A DNA stretch of 64,000 bases, from positions 31,803-95,802 of the forward strand of contig NZ_SLUI01000011.1 of the NCBI RefSeq assembly GCF_004339805.1. The letters are read 5' to 3'. This DNA comes from Anaerospora hongkongensis (GTDB taxonomy: Bacteria > Bacillota > Negativicutes > Sporomusales > DSM-15969). A model generated the notes under the pieces. That model searched no databases and had not been told where the DNA came from. It worked only from the letters and a program-made list of their open reading frames with translations. Shown one piece after another: positions 19,642-29,500 of the stretch. Position numbers and translations under genes: made by a program. How positions within the stretch are numbered: the stretch's first letter is position 1; each line of letters begins with the position of its first letter.

Positions 19642-21691
19642 TTTCAAAGGAGCTTACAGCTTTTTTATTGCTATTATTATTCTTATTATTACGGTTACGG
19701 TTCTCGCTGTTGTTTGGATCAGTGGGAAGCAGTCTGAACTGTACATCCATGATGGCTGGCATTACCGCTGGGGTGATTCGCCGGTTATGGCCGACGGACG
19801 GCTGGAATGGGCTGTGGCACCAAGGGAGCCCGAAGTATGGCTGGATACAAAATTCCCCGGGCAGCCTCCCGGCTGGGATGGTAAGAGTGTATTATGGCTG
19901 CATGGCATACTGCCGTCAATAGACTATGCCAAGCCAATCCTGTTTTTGGTGACAGTGAACCATCATATTGAGTGCTGGATGGATGGAAAGCGAATTTATC
20001 AGAGCGGGGAAATCCCTGTACCGGAAGGAACGGCTTATAACCCCTGGTTCCCCATGCATTTAATTGAATTGCCGGAAAAAGCAGCTGGGAAAGATGTTTA
20101 TCTCAGAATTCATTCCAACGGACCGATTATCGGTTTGGGGGCCATGCCGCGCTTTGGCGGTTTACTAGAGATTACAGAAAGCCGCACCAAGCTGGACTTT
20201 TTCCGAACGGGGGCCGTTTTTCTCGGGTTATTCGGCGGCGGCGTGGCCTTTATTATGGCCTTGCGTAATAAGGGTCTAAAAAGTTATTACGCTTTTGCCG
20301 GAGGCGCGGTTTGTAACAGTATGGTAGGCCTGAGCGGGATTTTTAACATTCAAGCGTTGATCAAATCATCACAGGTTTTAATGCTTGTGACAATGGCCGG
20401 TGCTTTATTTGGACAGGGGTTTTTAATCTGGTTTTTAGAATCAATCGTACAAGAGCGTCACATAAAGCTGGTTCGTAGAATTCGTTATTTGCTTTTTATA
20501 AGTGCTGTATGTGGAATGCTGCAAGTGATCATTGATCCAGGCAAGAGCGTATTTTTAGTGAAAGTTGCGTTGATCACATTATTTCTCAATATTATTCTGC
20601 TGTTTTATGTATTTTGGGGGCAGTTGCGGACGAATGCGGAAGCGCGTATCTATGCAGCAGGCATTGGCGCCTGGGCTTTAGCATTAACTGCTGATGCCCT
20701 CCGGTCGCTGGGCATACTGGCCATGCCGATTTCCATCGGCGTATCAGGACAACTGGTGGATCTTAGCTGCCAGGCCTTTATCCTGTTGCAGCGTATCCGG
20801 CTGCTGTATCAGCAAAAAGAAGAAGCTGCCCTGCTGATTTCACGGAAGAATGAAGAGCTGAACCTTCTCAATAAACAAATTAATACCATCAATGAAAGCC
20901 TGGAGCGGCAGATCATGGAGCGGACTGGCGAGCTTCGGGCAACCACTTTTCTTTTGCAGCAGCAGAATGAGAAACTGGCTTGTATGGAAAAGGCACGTCA
21001 GCATCTGGTCAGTAATATTGCTCATGATTTACGCACACCGGTGATGATGATCCGCGGTTATGTGGAAGCCATCTTGGATGGCGTAGCCAATGAGCCAAAA
21101 CATCAGGAAAAGGCGCTGCAGGTCATTCACAATAAAACCTTGCTGCTCAATAATCTGATTGAGGATTTTTTTACACTATGCAAACTAGAATCACGGATGC
21201 TGACCGTGGAATGGAAAACGGTGTTAGTCGGACAGTTTCTAACAGCAATCTTGGATTCTTACCAGGCAGATGCGGCGAAGATGAATGTAAAGCTGCTGCT
21301 GGAAGTACCTGATGAGATACGGGATAAGGCGATTAAGATTGACCGGTTCCGGCTGGAACAGGTATTTGCTAACTTAATTTATAATGCAGTGAAATTCACT
21401 CCCGCCGGAGGAAGAATTACAGTAGATGCCCGGACTGATCCGAATGGAGAAGAAGTTGTTTTTGCCGTTCAGGATACGGGAGTGGGAATTGCTGTTGAGG
21501 AATTAGAAAAAATATTTGACCGGTTTTATGCCGGTAGAGGTTCGATCATCCATAGTGTTGGCAGCAATACCGGCCTGGGACTGGCTATTGCTAAAGAAAT
21601 TGTAGACATGCACGGCGGGCGTATCTGGGTAGAAAGTGAAATAGGCCGGGGCAGCGTATTTTATATTGCCTTGCCGTTATTGCAACAGTAA
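19628..21691 (+). CDS. 7TMR-DISM-like sensor histidine kinase
   Basis: A ~687-residue membrane sensor kinase. TM1 lies near residues 10-32, followed by a ~150-residue extracytoplasmic domain resembling the DISM jelly-roll sensor (VNHHIECWMDGKRIYQSGE), then about seven TM segments, a coiled coil (NEELNLLNKQINTINESLERQ), and a HisKA/HATPase core. The H-box is NIAHDLRTPVMMIRGY, the N-box NLIYNAVKFTP, and G-boxes are QDTGVGI and GLGLAIAKEIV. The start is uncertain: a TTG at 19628 overlaps the regulator stop, and the frame is open to a GTG at 19574. The DISM-type input suggests a carbohydrate-like ligand, by inference only. Confidence 0.87.
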   Translation: MQLRNFKGAYSFFIAIIILIITVTVLAVVWISGKQSELYIHDGWHYRWGDSPVMADGRLEWAVAPREPEVWLDTKFPGQPPGWDGKSVLWLHGILPSIDYAKPILFLVTVNHHIECWMDGKRIYQSGEIPVPEGTAYNPWFPMHLIELPEKAAGKDVYLRIHSNGPIIGLGAMPRFGGLLEITESRTKLDFFRTGAVFLGLFGGGVAFIMALRNKGLKSYYAFAGGAVCNSMVGLSGIFNIQALIKSSQVLMLVTMAGALFGQGFLIWFLESIVQERHIKLVRRIRYLLFISAVCGMLQVIIDPGKSVFLVKVALITLFLNIILLFYVFWGQLRTNAEARIYAAGIGAWALALTADALRSLGILAMPISIGVSGQLVDLSCQAFILLQRIRLLYQQKEEAALLISRKNEELNLLNKQINTINESLERQIMERTGELRATTFLLQQQNEKLACMEKARQHLVSNIAHDLRTPVMMIRGYVEAILDGVANEPKHQEKALQVIHNKTLLLNNLIEDFFTLCKLESRMLTVEWKTVLVGQFLTAILDSYQADAAKMNVKLLLEVPDEIRDKAIKIDRFRLEQVFANLIYNAVKFTPAGGRITVDARTDPNGEEVVFAVQDTGVGIAVEELEKIFDRFYAGRGSIIHSVGSNTGLGLAIAKEIVDMHGGRIWVESEIGRGSVFYIALPLLQQ

Positions 21692-21694
21692 GGG

Positions 21695-21723
21695 AAAAAC
21701 TCCCGCAGAGGCGGGAGTTTTTT
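21695..21723 (+). terminator. Rho-independent terminator of the two-component operon
   Basis: AAAACTCCCGC pairs with GCGGGAGTTTT around AGAG, with flanking A and T runs. It could act on both strands. Confidence 0.88.
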
Positions 21724-21800
21724 GTTGGTCTAACAGTATTTTATATTGGACAGCAGGCGCATTTTGCGCCAGTACGGACATGGAGGCAGCGGCGCACGAC

Positions 21801-21849
21801 AGCATGAAAAGCCTTACCGAATCAATAGAGGGGTAAGGCTTTTCATGCT
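21801..21849. terminator. 18-bp perfect inverted repeat downstream of the MFS gene
   Basis: AGCATGAAAAGCCTTACC (21801-21818) is mirrored exactly at 21832-21849 around a 13-base loop. It ends ~20 bp from the MFS stop codon and probably terminates that minus-strand transcript, although the T-run is inside the stem. Confidence 0.65.
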
Positions 21850-21868
21850 GCTTGGCCGGATATTGTGG

Positions 21869-23056
21869 TTACCTTTCTTTATCACTAAAGTAATACAACA
21901 GTGCCCCAAGCGGCATGCTTAATCCAAAGAGTGCTGCCAGGGGCCAGCTGCCATAAGCATAGGCCCAGCCGCCTAACGCCGAACCGACTGCTCCGCCGAC
22001 AAAGAAAACAGCCATAAATATTCCGTTTACCCGTCCGCGAACTTCAGCGCCGAGTGAATAGATTACACGCTGGCTGAGAACGAGATTGCCTGATACGGCC
22101 ATATCTAACGTAATTGCGGCAATAACCATCAGTGCCAGAGAGAGCTCAAATTTGCCTGTAGCTGCAAGGGTTAGCAGAAAGGAAAGAATTGCAATGATAA
22201 TAGCCAAGCCTGTAAGGCGTTTTGTCCAGCCCTTATCAGCCAATCTGCCTGCTATCGGGGCAGCTATGGCTCCAGACACACCGGCAAGTGCAAATAAGGC
22301 GATTCCCTGCTGGGATAAGCGGAAGTGGTCGGTCAGCCATAGTGGAATAATCGTCCAAAACAGGCTGAAAGCACCGAATAAGCAAGCCTGATAAAAGGAA
22401 CGGCGGCGTAACAGCGCTTTTGTTGAGAAGAGATACCACAAGGAACCCAGTAAAGCACGATATGTTAGTGTTGGTGCCGGGGCGCGTTCTGGCAGAATAA
22501 AGGCCAGCATGCCGGCTAAGAGGGCTGTAACAGCTGCTGAGAGCAGAAAGACTGCCTGCCAGCTCCAGAAATCGGCAATAAAACTTGCTATTGGCCGGGC
22601 AAGCATAATTCCCAGTAGTAAGCCGCTCATTACATTGCCTACTACCTGGCCGCGCCGTTCTTCTGCTGCCAGATGAGCTGCATAGGGAACCAGGATTTGC
22701 GCAGCTACGGAACCCAGTCCGATAAACGCTGCTGCAATTAGGAAGACTGATCCATTATCGGCAAGGGCGGCTGCCAGTAATGCACAAACGACGATCCCGA
22801 GAGTGATTACCACTAAACGGCGATTCTCGTAAAGATCGCTGAGCGGAACGATGAATAACAGGCCTGCTACATAACCGATTTGTGTCAATGTTACGATGAG
22901 ACCAGACGATGCCAAAGGAAGATGAGTTGCCATACTGATCGGGCCAACTAATGGCTGTGCATAATAGAGATTAGCAACAATTACCCCACATGCGACAGCT
23001 AATAGTAAGGTGACCCAATGGGGAATTTGCTGGGGTTTGGTTAATCCGTTATTCAT
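21869..23056 (-). CDS. MFS drug/metabolite efflux transporter
   Basis: A ~395-residue major facilitator with 12 predicted TM segments. Features include VPLSDLYENRRLVVITLG (the loop 2-3 motif A region) and NLYYAQPLVGPIS early, typical of the DHA1-like YnfM/MFS_1 group. The start is ATG after a purine-rich AAGGCAGGG; an ATG 12 codons upstream with AGGAA is also possible. It is divergent from a TetR-type regulator, and three copies of a palindromic operator fill the intergenic region, so TetR-controlled efflux is inferred. The substrate is unknown. Confidence 0.87.
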   Translation of the reverse strand: MNNGLTKPQQIPHWVTLLLAVACGVIVANLYYAQPLVGPISMATHLPLASSGLIVTLTQIGYVAGLLFIVPLSDLYENRRLVVITLGIVVCALLAAALADNGSVFLIAAAFIGLGSVAAQILVPYAAHLAAEERRGQVVGNVMSGLLLGIMLARPIASFIADFWSWQAVFLLSAAVTALLAGMLAFILPERAPAPTLTYRALLGSLWYLFSTKALLRRRSFYQACLFGAFSLFWTIIPLWLTDHFRLSQQGIALFALAGVSGAIAAPIAGRLADKGWTKRLTGLAIIIAILSFLLTLAATGKFELSLALMVIAAITLDMAVSGNLVLSQRVIYSLGAEVRGRVNGIFMAVFFVGGAVGSALGGWAYAYGSWPLAALFGLSMPLGALLYYFSDKER

Positions 23057-23113
23057 ATGAAATCCCTGCCTTACATTTTTTTCATTCAGCATAAGATTCC
23101 TGACAATACAAAT

Positions 23114-23222
23114 ACTGAACGTTTAGTTTTGTTGATATGCATATTATATACTGAACGTTTAGTATTGTAAAGAGGGTTTTGTTTCCCTTTGCAAAAAATA
23201 TTTAGTATAATGAACGTATAGT
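23114..23222. promoter_or_regulatory. Three TetR-type operator copies between the MFS and TetR genes
   Basis: ACTGAACGTTTAGT occurs at 23114-23127 and 23150-23163 (36 bp apart), and a variant AATGAACGTATAGT at 23209-23222. The third overlaps TATAAT at 23206-23211, the likely -10 of the TetR gene, which would give autorepression. The first two lie upstream of the MFS start. Confidence 0.75.
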
Positions 23223-23255
23223 TTTAGCTGAAAAATATAGCCGGGAGGTATTGTA

Positions 23256-23837
23256 TTGGAAAAGAAAAAAGGGCGCCCTCGGAACGCCGCCACGGAAAAA
23301 GCCATACTTGCTGCCTCATATGATTTATTGCTGGAGAATGGTTTTGAATTTGTGACTGTTGAAAAAATTGCTGAACGGGCTAAGGTCAGTAAAGCCACCA
23401 TTTACAAATGGTGGCCTAATAAAGCGGCAGTGGTTATGGATGGCTTTCTGTCTGCGGCGATGGCAAGGCTTCCCGTACCGGATACCGGTTCGGTTTTCCA
23501 GGATATTGTGCTTCAGGTATCTAACTTGGCGAACTTTTTAACCAGCCGGGAAGGACAGGTGTTGAATGAATTAATTGCCGAGGGACAGTTTGACCGGAAG
23601 CTGGCAGAGGAATACCGGTCCAGGTATTTTACACCGCGGCGGCTCGACTCGCGGCGCATTTTAGAACGGGGCGTGCAAAGAGGCGAATTAAAACAGGATT
23701 TAGATCTGGAACTTTGTATTGACTTACTCTATGGCCCGCTTTTTTATCGCTTATTGGTAACGGGGGAGAAAATCGATGAAGCTTTTATTGAAGTATTAAT
23801 CAATTATGCTTTTACAGGAATTCAGCCCAAAAACTAA
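23256..23837 (+). CDS. TetR/AcrR family transcriptional regulator
   Basis: A 193-residue regulator. The N-terminal TetR_N helix-turn-helix is clear (AILAASYDLLLENGFEFVTVEKIAERAKVSKATIYKWWPNKAAV), followed by an all-helical ligand and dimer domain of the TetR_C_16 kind. The start is TTG after GGGAGG. It is transcribed away from the MFS gene, with three palindromic operators between. It probably represses both itself and the transporter until an unknown ligand binds. Confidence 0.92.
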   Translation: MEKKKGRPRNAATEKAILAASYDLLLENGFEFVTVEKIAERAKVSKATIYKWWPNKAAVVMDGFLSAAMARLPVPDTGSVFQDIVLQVSNLANFLTSREGQVLNELIAEGQFDRKLAEEYRSRYFTPRRLDSRRILERGVQRGELKQDLDLELCIDLLYGPLFYRLLVTGEKIDEAFIEVLINYAFTGIQPKN

Positions 23838-24089
23838 AAAACCGCAAAACAATAGCAGTTAAGTTGTATCCGGCTGCCGAAAAAGGCCGGAAGGTCATAG
23901 CGTACGCCTATTGTATAATAGCGAATAGATATTTTAAATATTTAAACAATAATGCTACCCTTATGGTAGAAGTCTTGTAGATATTGTAGAAATCGGGAAT
24001 ATTTTGCCGCTAAACCGGCAGATGGTGTGGCGACTAAGCAGGGACGCCGACGACTTTCCTGCAAATCTTGAATGTAAGGATGATCATGC

Positions 24090-25571
24090 ATGAGCAGCAT
24101 ACAAAAGAAACAAGATGTTATCCTAATCGGCGGCGGAATTATGAGCGCTACACTGGGAGCATTGCTGAAGGAACTGGTGCCGGACTGGGAAATCACAGTA
24201 TTTGAAAGACAGGCCGGCCCGGGTGAGGAGAGCTCCAATGAATGGAATAATGCAGGAACAGGTCATTCTTCGTTATGTGAGATTAACTACACGGTCGAAC
24301 AGCCTGACGGTACGGTTGACATCAGCAAAGCAATTAAAGTCAATGAAGAGTTCCAGGTTTCCAAGCAGTTTTGGTCGTATTTGATTAATAGCGGACTAAT
24401 CCGCAATCCGCGGGACTTTATTGTACCACTTCCCCATATGAGTTTGCTCCAGGGCGAACAGAATGTGGCTTTTTTGAAGAAGCGCTTTGAAGTGTTAGCG
24501 CAAAATCCGTTATTTCAAGGCATGGAGTATTCTGATGATCCGGCAAAATTAAGAGAATGGATTCCACTTATTATGCAAGACCGGGTCATGAACAAGCCGA
24601 TGGCGGCAACAAGATACGAGACCGGAACGGATGTTAATTTTGGTGCACTGACACGCATGTTGTTTGCTCACTTGCAGCGTAAAAATGTTGTTGTAAAATG
24701 TAAGCATAATGTGGATGATCTTAAGCGCACTGCTGATGGTGCATGGGAACTGAAAGTACGCAATGTGGCCAGCGGGGCGGTCGAAAGGCATACGGCGAAG
24801 TTTGTCTTTATTGGCGGCGGCGGCGGCAGCCTTCATTTGCTGCAGAAATCGGGTATTCCCGAAGGCAAGGGGATTGGTGGCTTTCCGGTAAGCGGCATAT
24901 TCCTGGTATGCCAGAAGCCGGAAATTGTCGCACAGCATCATGCCAAAGTGTATGGGAAGGCTCCTGTTGGTGCTCCGCCAATGTCTGTTCCTCATTTGGA
25001 CACAAGATTAATTGATGGCAAGGAATCCTTATTTTTTGGTCCGTTTGCCGGTTTCTCCCCTAAGTTCCTGAAATTTGGTTCCATGTTCGACTTAATTACC
25101 TCTGTAAATGCCGATAATCTCATCACGATGCTGGCAGCCGGTGTCAACAATGTTTCACTCACGGCCTATCTGATCAGGCAGGTTATGCTGTCAAAGGAAG
25201 AACGGATGGCAGATTTACGGGACTTTGTTCCCAATGCCAAGAGCGAGGACTGGGAGCTGCTGGAGGCTGGACAGCGCGTGCAAATTATCAAGAATACGGC
25301 TGCCGGTAAAGGCACTCTGCAATTTGGCACAGAGGTTATCAGCGCTGCTGATGGTTCAATAGCCGCTTTGCTTGGCGCTTCCCCCGGTGCTTCTACTGCT
25401 GTTTCCGTTATGCTGGAACTGATGAAAAAATGCTTCCCGCAGCAGATGAAGGAATGGGAACCGAAGCTGCGGGAAATGATTCCTTCTTATGGAGTAGCAC
25501 TGTCGAAGAATCCGGAGCTGATTAGCGAGATCCACGCCTCAACCGCACAAGCACTTGGCTTAAACAAGTAA
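24090..25571 (+). CDS. mqo: Malate:quinone oxidoreductase
   Basis: A 493-residue peripheral membrane flavoprotein that oxidises malate to oxaloacetate and passes electrons to quinone. The N-terminal FAD motif is [20 protein letters not shown]. Characteristic segments are [52 protein letters not shown], and [16 protein letters not shown]. Length matches Mqo. The start is ATG after TAAGGA. Monocistronic, with a perfect palindromic terminator downstream. Confidence 0.95.
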   Translation: MSSIQKKQDVILIGGGIMSATLGALLKELVPDWEITVFERQAGPGEESSNEWNNAGTGHSSLCEINYTVEQPDGTVDISKAIKVNEEFQVSKQFWSYLINSGLIRNPRDFIVPLPHMSLLQGEQNVAFLKKRFEVLAQNPLFQGMEYSDDPAKLREWIPLIMQDRVMNKPMAATRYETGTDVNFGALTRMLFAHLQRKNVVVKCKHNVDDLKRTADGAWELKVRNVASGAVERHTAKFVFIGGGGGSLHLLQKSGIPEGKGIGGFPVSGIFLVCQKPEIVAQHHAKVYGKAPVGAPPMSVPHLDTRLIDGKESLFFGPFAGFSPKFLKFGSMFDLITSVNADNLITMLAAGVNNVSLTAYLIRQVMLSKEERMADLRDFVPNAKSEDWELLEAGQRVQIIKNTAAGKGTLQFGTEVISAADGSIAALLGASPGASTAVSVMLELMKKCFPQQMKEWEPKLREMIPSYGVALSKNPELISEIHASTAQALGLNK

Positions 25572-25613
25572 GAAACTTTTGCTGTTGCGTGGCAGCGTTC
25601 ATTCCAAAGATAA

Positions 25614-25654
25614 AATAAAACGCTATTTTCATTAATGAAAATAGCGTTTTATTA
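25614..25654. terminator. Bidirectional terminator between mqo and the DUF4870 gene
   Basis: AATAAAACGCTATTTTCA and its exact reverse complement flank TTAA, with A and T runs on both sides. The genes on either side converge. Confidence 0.9.
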
Positions 25655-25689
25655 TTTACTGCCAGTGATAGGTCAGGCTGATCTTCTAA

Positions 25690-26040
25690 TTAGTCTAATT
25701 TGTGAACAAGCCCTTGAATGAAGGGGTATTCGTAGAGCTGACCATCAACCGATTTTATAGCAGCGATAATCGAAGTGATGAGCAAAAGCAGCCAGAGCAG
25801 TGCTACTACCGGGATCAGCAGAAAACCAATCAGCGCGACACATAATAAACCGGTTATGACTGAAGCAGCTAAAATGGCGAGATGAGCGACTAAGGCCTGT
25901 TTGGCATGATGGTAGACAAAAGCATCTTCTTTTCGCAGCAAAAAAATAACCAAAGGGGCAATAATAAAGCCGATTCCTCCCAGTAAATAAGCCAGATGGG
26001 CTAGAACCGCCAGTAATTTTTGTTCTCCTGAAATGAGCAT
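25690..26040 (-). CDS. DUF4870 membrane protein
   Basis: A 116-residue membrane protein with about three TM segments. The segment VYHHAKQALVAHLAI (residues ~42-56) is the hallmark HxxQAL-type motif of DUF4870/Tic20-like proteins. Function is unknown. The start is ATG with GGAGG nearby (GGAGGACCGTAATG). It stands alone, convergent with mqo. Confidence 0.75.
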   Translation of the reverse strand: MLISGEQKLLAVLAHLAYLLGGIGFIIAPLVIFLLRKEDAFVYHHAKQALVAHLAILAASVITGLLCVALIGFLLIPVVALLWLLLLITSIIAAIKSVDGQLYEYPFIQGLVHKLD

Positions 26041-26233
26041 TACGGTCCTCCTTGTAGTTCCTTTTTATTAATATAGTACAAATGCGCCAAGAAGTATACT
26101 GTCATACAAGGGAAAAGCATAGTTTTCTCTTTTGAACTTGAAGGAGCCTATTACCGGTTATGGCGAACTATTCCTGCAGTAGTAGATTTATGAATATTCC
26201 AAATACCGATAAAAATAGCGGGAGGAAGCCAAT

Positions 26234-28273
26234 ATGCTGAAAACGATTATCCGCCATGAAAAGGGGCTGCATACCAGGGTAGCGGCTATGGTAGTCCAGC
26301 AGGCCGCACAACTGCAGCACCGGTACGGCGTAATTTTATATATTCATGACCAAAAGGGCAATAAAATTCCTGCAAGCAGCTTATTGCCGCTGGTGGCGCT
26401 GCATATCCGGGCAGGTGATGCTATCTGGATTTCAGCAGATCAGGCGGAAAAAGTTGAGCCAGTTCAGGCTTTAGCACAGCTGCTGGAAAGCGATTTTGCC
26501 CTGCTGGATGCAGTGACACTCAGCGGAGTGGACAGAATGCTGCAGGATCAGGCGGTAGCTGCTGAGCAAATCTTTGCGAGTCTGGCGCATGGTCTGCTGG
26601 TAACGGATGAGCAGGATATTGTTACTGTTTTTAATCCGGCAGCAGCCCGGCTGATGGAGCTGGATGCGAGCGTGGTAATTGGCAAACCAGTGCAGGAGGT
26701 TATTCCTGATACCCGCCTGCATATTGTCAGGCAAACAATGACGGCGGAGATCGGTTCACGGCAAGTTTCCGGCAGCTCAGTCCTGATTACGAATCGTACA
26801 CCGATTATTGTCGAAGGACAAGCCAAGGGGGCTGTGGCTATATTTGAAGATATTTCTTCTCTGGAACGTACGATGGGTGAATTGCGGACGGTGCGGGAAT
26901 TACAGGAACGGCTGCATCTGATTCTGGAGTCAGTGGAAGACGGAATTTGCGTTGTTGATGCGCAGGGCTTGATTACTTACGTCAATCCCTCCTACTTGCG
27001 TATAACCAAAATGGAGAGGTCTGATATTGAGGGAAAACTCATATCCCTTCTTTCCCCACGCGGCGCAAGGGCTAGAGTGCTGGTAACCGGCCAGCCTGTC
27101 CTTGGTCACATCAGCCGCAAAGCCAATGGACAAACAATCGCCGCCAATGTGACTCCCATTATTGTGGATGGCGAAGTTGCCGGTGTGGTTTCCATTGTAA
27201 AAAATATGTTCGAAGTAGAAGCATTGATCGATAAATTGCATCAAGTAACCGAACAAGCGGAATACTTGGAACAGGAACTCAGGCGCAGCCGTAAGCCGGT
27301 TCAGGCTTTTGACCGGTTTATTGGGAGATGCGGCAAGGTGGTAGAGGCACTGGCCATTGCCGGTAAAGCAGCCGAAGGCGCAGCCACTGTTTTAATCCGC
27401 GGCGAAAGCGGTACAGGCAAGGAACTGGTGGCAGAAGGTATTCACTTTGCCAGCCCCAGAGCTGGCAAGCCTTTTATTCGGGTCAATTGTGCGGCTATTC
27501 CGGCTGCGCTGCTGGAAAGTGAGCTGTTTGGGCATGAGCGGGGGGCTTTTACAGGGGCTGTTAGACGCAAACCTGGCAAGTTCGAGCTTGCTCACGGCGG
27601 TACGCTTTTCTTAGATGAGATCGGTGACATGGAAAGGAGTATGCAGGTTAAGCTGCTCAGGGTTTTGCAGAAAAGAGAGTTTCAACGTCTGGGCGGTGAG
27701 GAGACACTGCAGGCTGATGTCCGCATTATTGCGGCAACGAATCAGGACTTAGAACAAATGATGGCTTGCGGCACTTTTCGTGAGGACCTCTATTACCGGC
27801 TGAACGTGATACCAATTTTTCTGCCGCCATTGCGGGAACGGCAGGAAGATATTCCGTTGCTGGCTGAATTTTTTTTGAACCGGCATGCCGGTTCTCTGCA
27901 TAAGCCGTTTCGCGGTATCCGGCAAGAGGCACTGGAAGCACTTTGTCGTTACCGTTGGCCGGGCAATGTGCGGGAACTGGAGAACGTTGTAGAGCGAATG
28001 GTGACTTTAGCTGACGGACCTTATATTGAGTTTGATACTTTGCCTGTTTATTTGCGGGAGTTACCGGCAGCCTCAGGCGTCAGCCATACAGAGAGTGAAG
28101 TTATTTTACCGTGGGCTGATTATGAGAGAGAGATTATTGAAAAAGCGTTAGTCCGGTATGGCAGCTTCAATCGTGCTGCAAAAGCATTGGGGGTAACGCA
28201 TAAAACCGTTGCAGCAAAAGCACGAAAATACGGATTGATGAAAATGCTTTCTTGGGAAAAAAGATCCAAATAG
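26234..28273 (+). CDS. Sigma-54 activator with N-terminal HPr domain (HPr-PAS-PAS-AAA+-Fis), probable dha regulator
   Basis: A 679-residue enhancer-binding protein. Residues 1-90 are an HPr-like domain: GLHTR places His13 at the phosphorylation position and Ser49 at the HPr Ser46 position. Two PAS domains follow (~105-215 and ~225-330). The AAA+ domain has Walker A GESGTGKE, the sigma-54 contact loop GAFTGA, Walker B LFLDEIGD and the arginine region [12 protein letters not shown] Fis-type HTH closes the protein ([23 protein letters not shown]). It lies 195 bp upstream of dhaK and a sigma-54 promoter lies between. I infer it activates dhaKLM and that PTS phosphorylation of its HPr domain may tune it. 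Confidence 0.9.
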   Translation: MLKTIIRHEKGLHTRVAAMVVQQAAQLQHRYGVILYIHDQKGNKIPASSLLPLVALHIRAGDAIWISADQAEKVEPVQALAQLLESDFALLDAVTLSGVDRMLQDQAVAAEQIFASLAHGLLVTDEQDIVTVFNPAAARLMELDASVVIGKPVQEVIPDTRLHIVRQTMTAEIGSRQVSGSSVLITNRTPIIVEGQAKGAVAIFEDISSLERTMGELRTVRELQERLHLILESVEDGICVVDAQGLITYVNPSYLRITKMERSDIEGKLISLLSPRGARARVLVTGQPVLGHISRKANGQTIAANVTPIIVDGEVAGVVSIVKNMFEVEALIDKLHQVTEQAEYLEQELRRSRKPVQAFDRFIGRCGKVVEALAIAGKAAEGAATVLIRGESGTGKELVAEGIHFASPRAGKPFIRVNCAAIPAALLESELFGHERGAFTGAVRRKPGKFELAHGGTLFLDEIGDMERSMQVKLLRVLQKREFQRLGGEETLQADVRIIAATNQDLEQMMACGTFREDLYYRLNVIPIFLPPLRERQEDIPLLAEFFLNRHAGSLHKPFRGIRQEALEALCRYRWPGNVRELENVVERMVTLADGPYIEFDTLPVYLRELPAASGVSHTESEVILPWADYEREIIEKALVRYGSFNRAAKALGVTHKTVAAKARKYGLMKMLSWEKRSK

Positions 28274-28370
28274 GTAAAATGTATCAAATGATTTTGTAAG
28301 GATTGATCTTTTTTACCAAGCTATGGACAGGCGGCGGTTACGGCAGCTTTATTTGTAAGGCTTCTGGCCT

Positions 28371-28386
28371 TGGCACGGTTGTTGCT
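28371..28386 (+). promoter_or_regulatory. Sigma-54 promoter of the dha operon
   Basis: TGGCACGGTTGTTGCT matches the -24/-12 consensus TGGCACG-N4-TTGCW at every position, with the required 10 bases between GG and GC. It lies ~83 bp before dhaK. A short palindrome ATCAAATGAT at 28283-28292 could be part of an activator site, weakly supported. Confidence 0.88.
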
Positions 28387-28468
28387 ATAGTAATCAATAG
28401 AATTGTCCTAACAAACCCTTTTACATCCAGATCAGTGAGAGATGAAATGATGAAATGGAGGAAAACGT

Positions 28469-29464
28469 ATGAAAAAGATCATCAATAATCCCGATCATGT
28501 AGTAGAAGAAATGTTGCAGGGCGTAGTAAAGGCTCATCCCCAGTATGTTAAGCGGGTAGAAGGATTCAATGTAGTGGTGCGTTCAGGCGGTCCGGCGGCG
28601 AAAGTCAGTTTGGTCAGCGGCGGAGGCAGTGGGCATGAACCGGCCCATGGTGGCTTTGTCGGCAAAGGTATGCTGGATGGTGCTGTGGCTGGAGCAGTAT
28701 TTACTTCCCCTACTCCCGATCAGGTATTTGAAGCAATTAAAGCGGTTAACGGCGGCAAAGGGGTATTGCTTATCATTAAGAATTATACCGGTGATGTCAT
28801 GAATTTTGATATGGCTGCGGAAATGGCAGCAGCGGAAGGTATTGAAGTTGAAAAAGTAATTGTCAATGATGATGTGGCTGTTGAAAATAGTACGTGGACA
28901 ATCGGGCGGCGCGGAATAGCTGGTACTATACTGGTGCATAAGATTGCCGGTGCAAAAGCGGAAAGCGGTGCCAGTCTTGCTGAAGTAAAAGCCACGGCGG
29001 AAAAAGCGATTGCAGGCATCCGGTCAATGGGGATGGCACTGGCACCCTGCACGGTTCCTGCCGCCGGCAAGCCAAGTTTTATACTGGCCGATGATGAAAT
29101 TGAAATTGGCATGGGTATTCATGGTGAACCGGGAACGCATCGCGAAGCTTTGCGTTCAGCCGATGAAATTACAGCGCATTTAATGGAAAAAATTCTAAAG
29201 GATCAGCCGTTGGCAGCAGGGGACGAAGTAGCAGTGCTGATTAACGGTCTTGGCGGAACACCTACGATGGAGCTTTACATCGTTAACCGCAAAGTAGGGG
29301 ATATATTGTCAGGGCAGGGTGTAAAAGTAGCGAAAACATATGTAGGCAATTATATGACATCCCTGGAAATGGCCGGTTTCTCCATTACTGTGCTCAAGCT
29401 GGACAGTGAACTGAAGGAGCTGCTGCTGGCTCCGGCAGATACCCCCGCCTTCGTACAATTTTAA
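28469..29464 (+). CDS. dhaK: PTS-dependent dihydroxyacetone kinase, subunit DhaK
   Basis: A 331-residue substrate-binding subunit that holds dihydroxyacetone as a hemiaminal on a His while DhaL-bound ADP/ATP phosphorylates it. Visible segments are LVSGGGSGHEPAHGGFVG, NYTGDVMNFDMAAEMA, and IGMGIHGEPGTHRE, which contains the substrate-binding His. Length matches DhaK. The start is ATG after ATGGAGG. It leads a five-gene operon dhaK-dhaL-dhaM-HPr-EI. Confidence 0.96.
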   Translation: MKKIINNPDHVVEEMLQGVVKAHPQYVKRVEGFNVVVRSGGPAAKVSLVSGGGSGHEPAHGGFVGKGMLDGAVAGAVFTSPTPDQVFEAIKAVNGGKGVLLIIKNYTGDVMNFDMAAEMAAAEGIEVEKVIVNDDVAVENSTWTIGRRGIAGTILVHKIAGAKAESGASLAEVKATAEKAIAGIRSMGMALAPCTVPAAGKPSFILADDEIEIGMGIHGEPGTHREALRSADEITAHLMEKILKDQPLAAGDEVAVLINGLGGTPTMELYIVNRKVGDILSGQGVKVAKTYVGNYMTSLEMAGFSITVLKLDSELKELLLAPADTPAFVQF

Positions 29465-29500
29465 CTGAAGGTTACTGTGAGGCATAAGGAGGAAATCATC

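Noticed and set aside
28303..28488. 61-residue ORF between the activator and dhaK
   Set aside because: It runs across the sigma-54 promoter and overlaps the dhaK start. No Shine-Dalgarno or family resemblance was seen.
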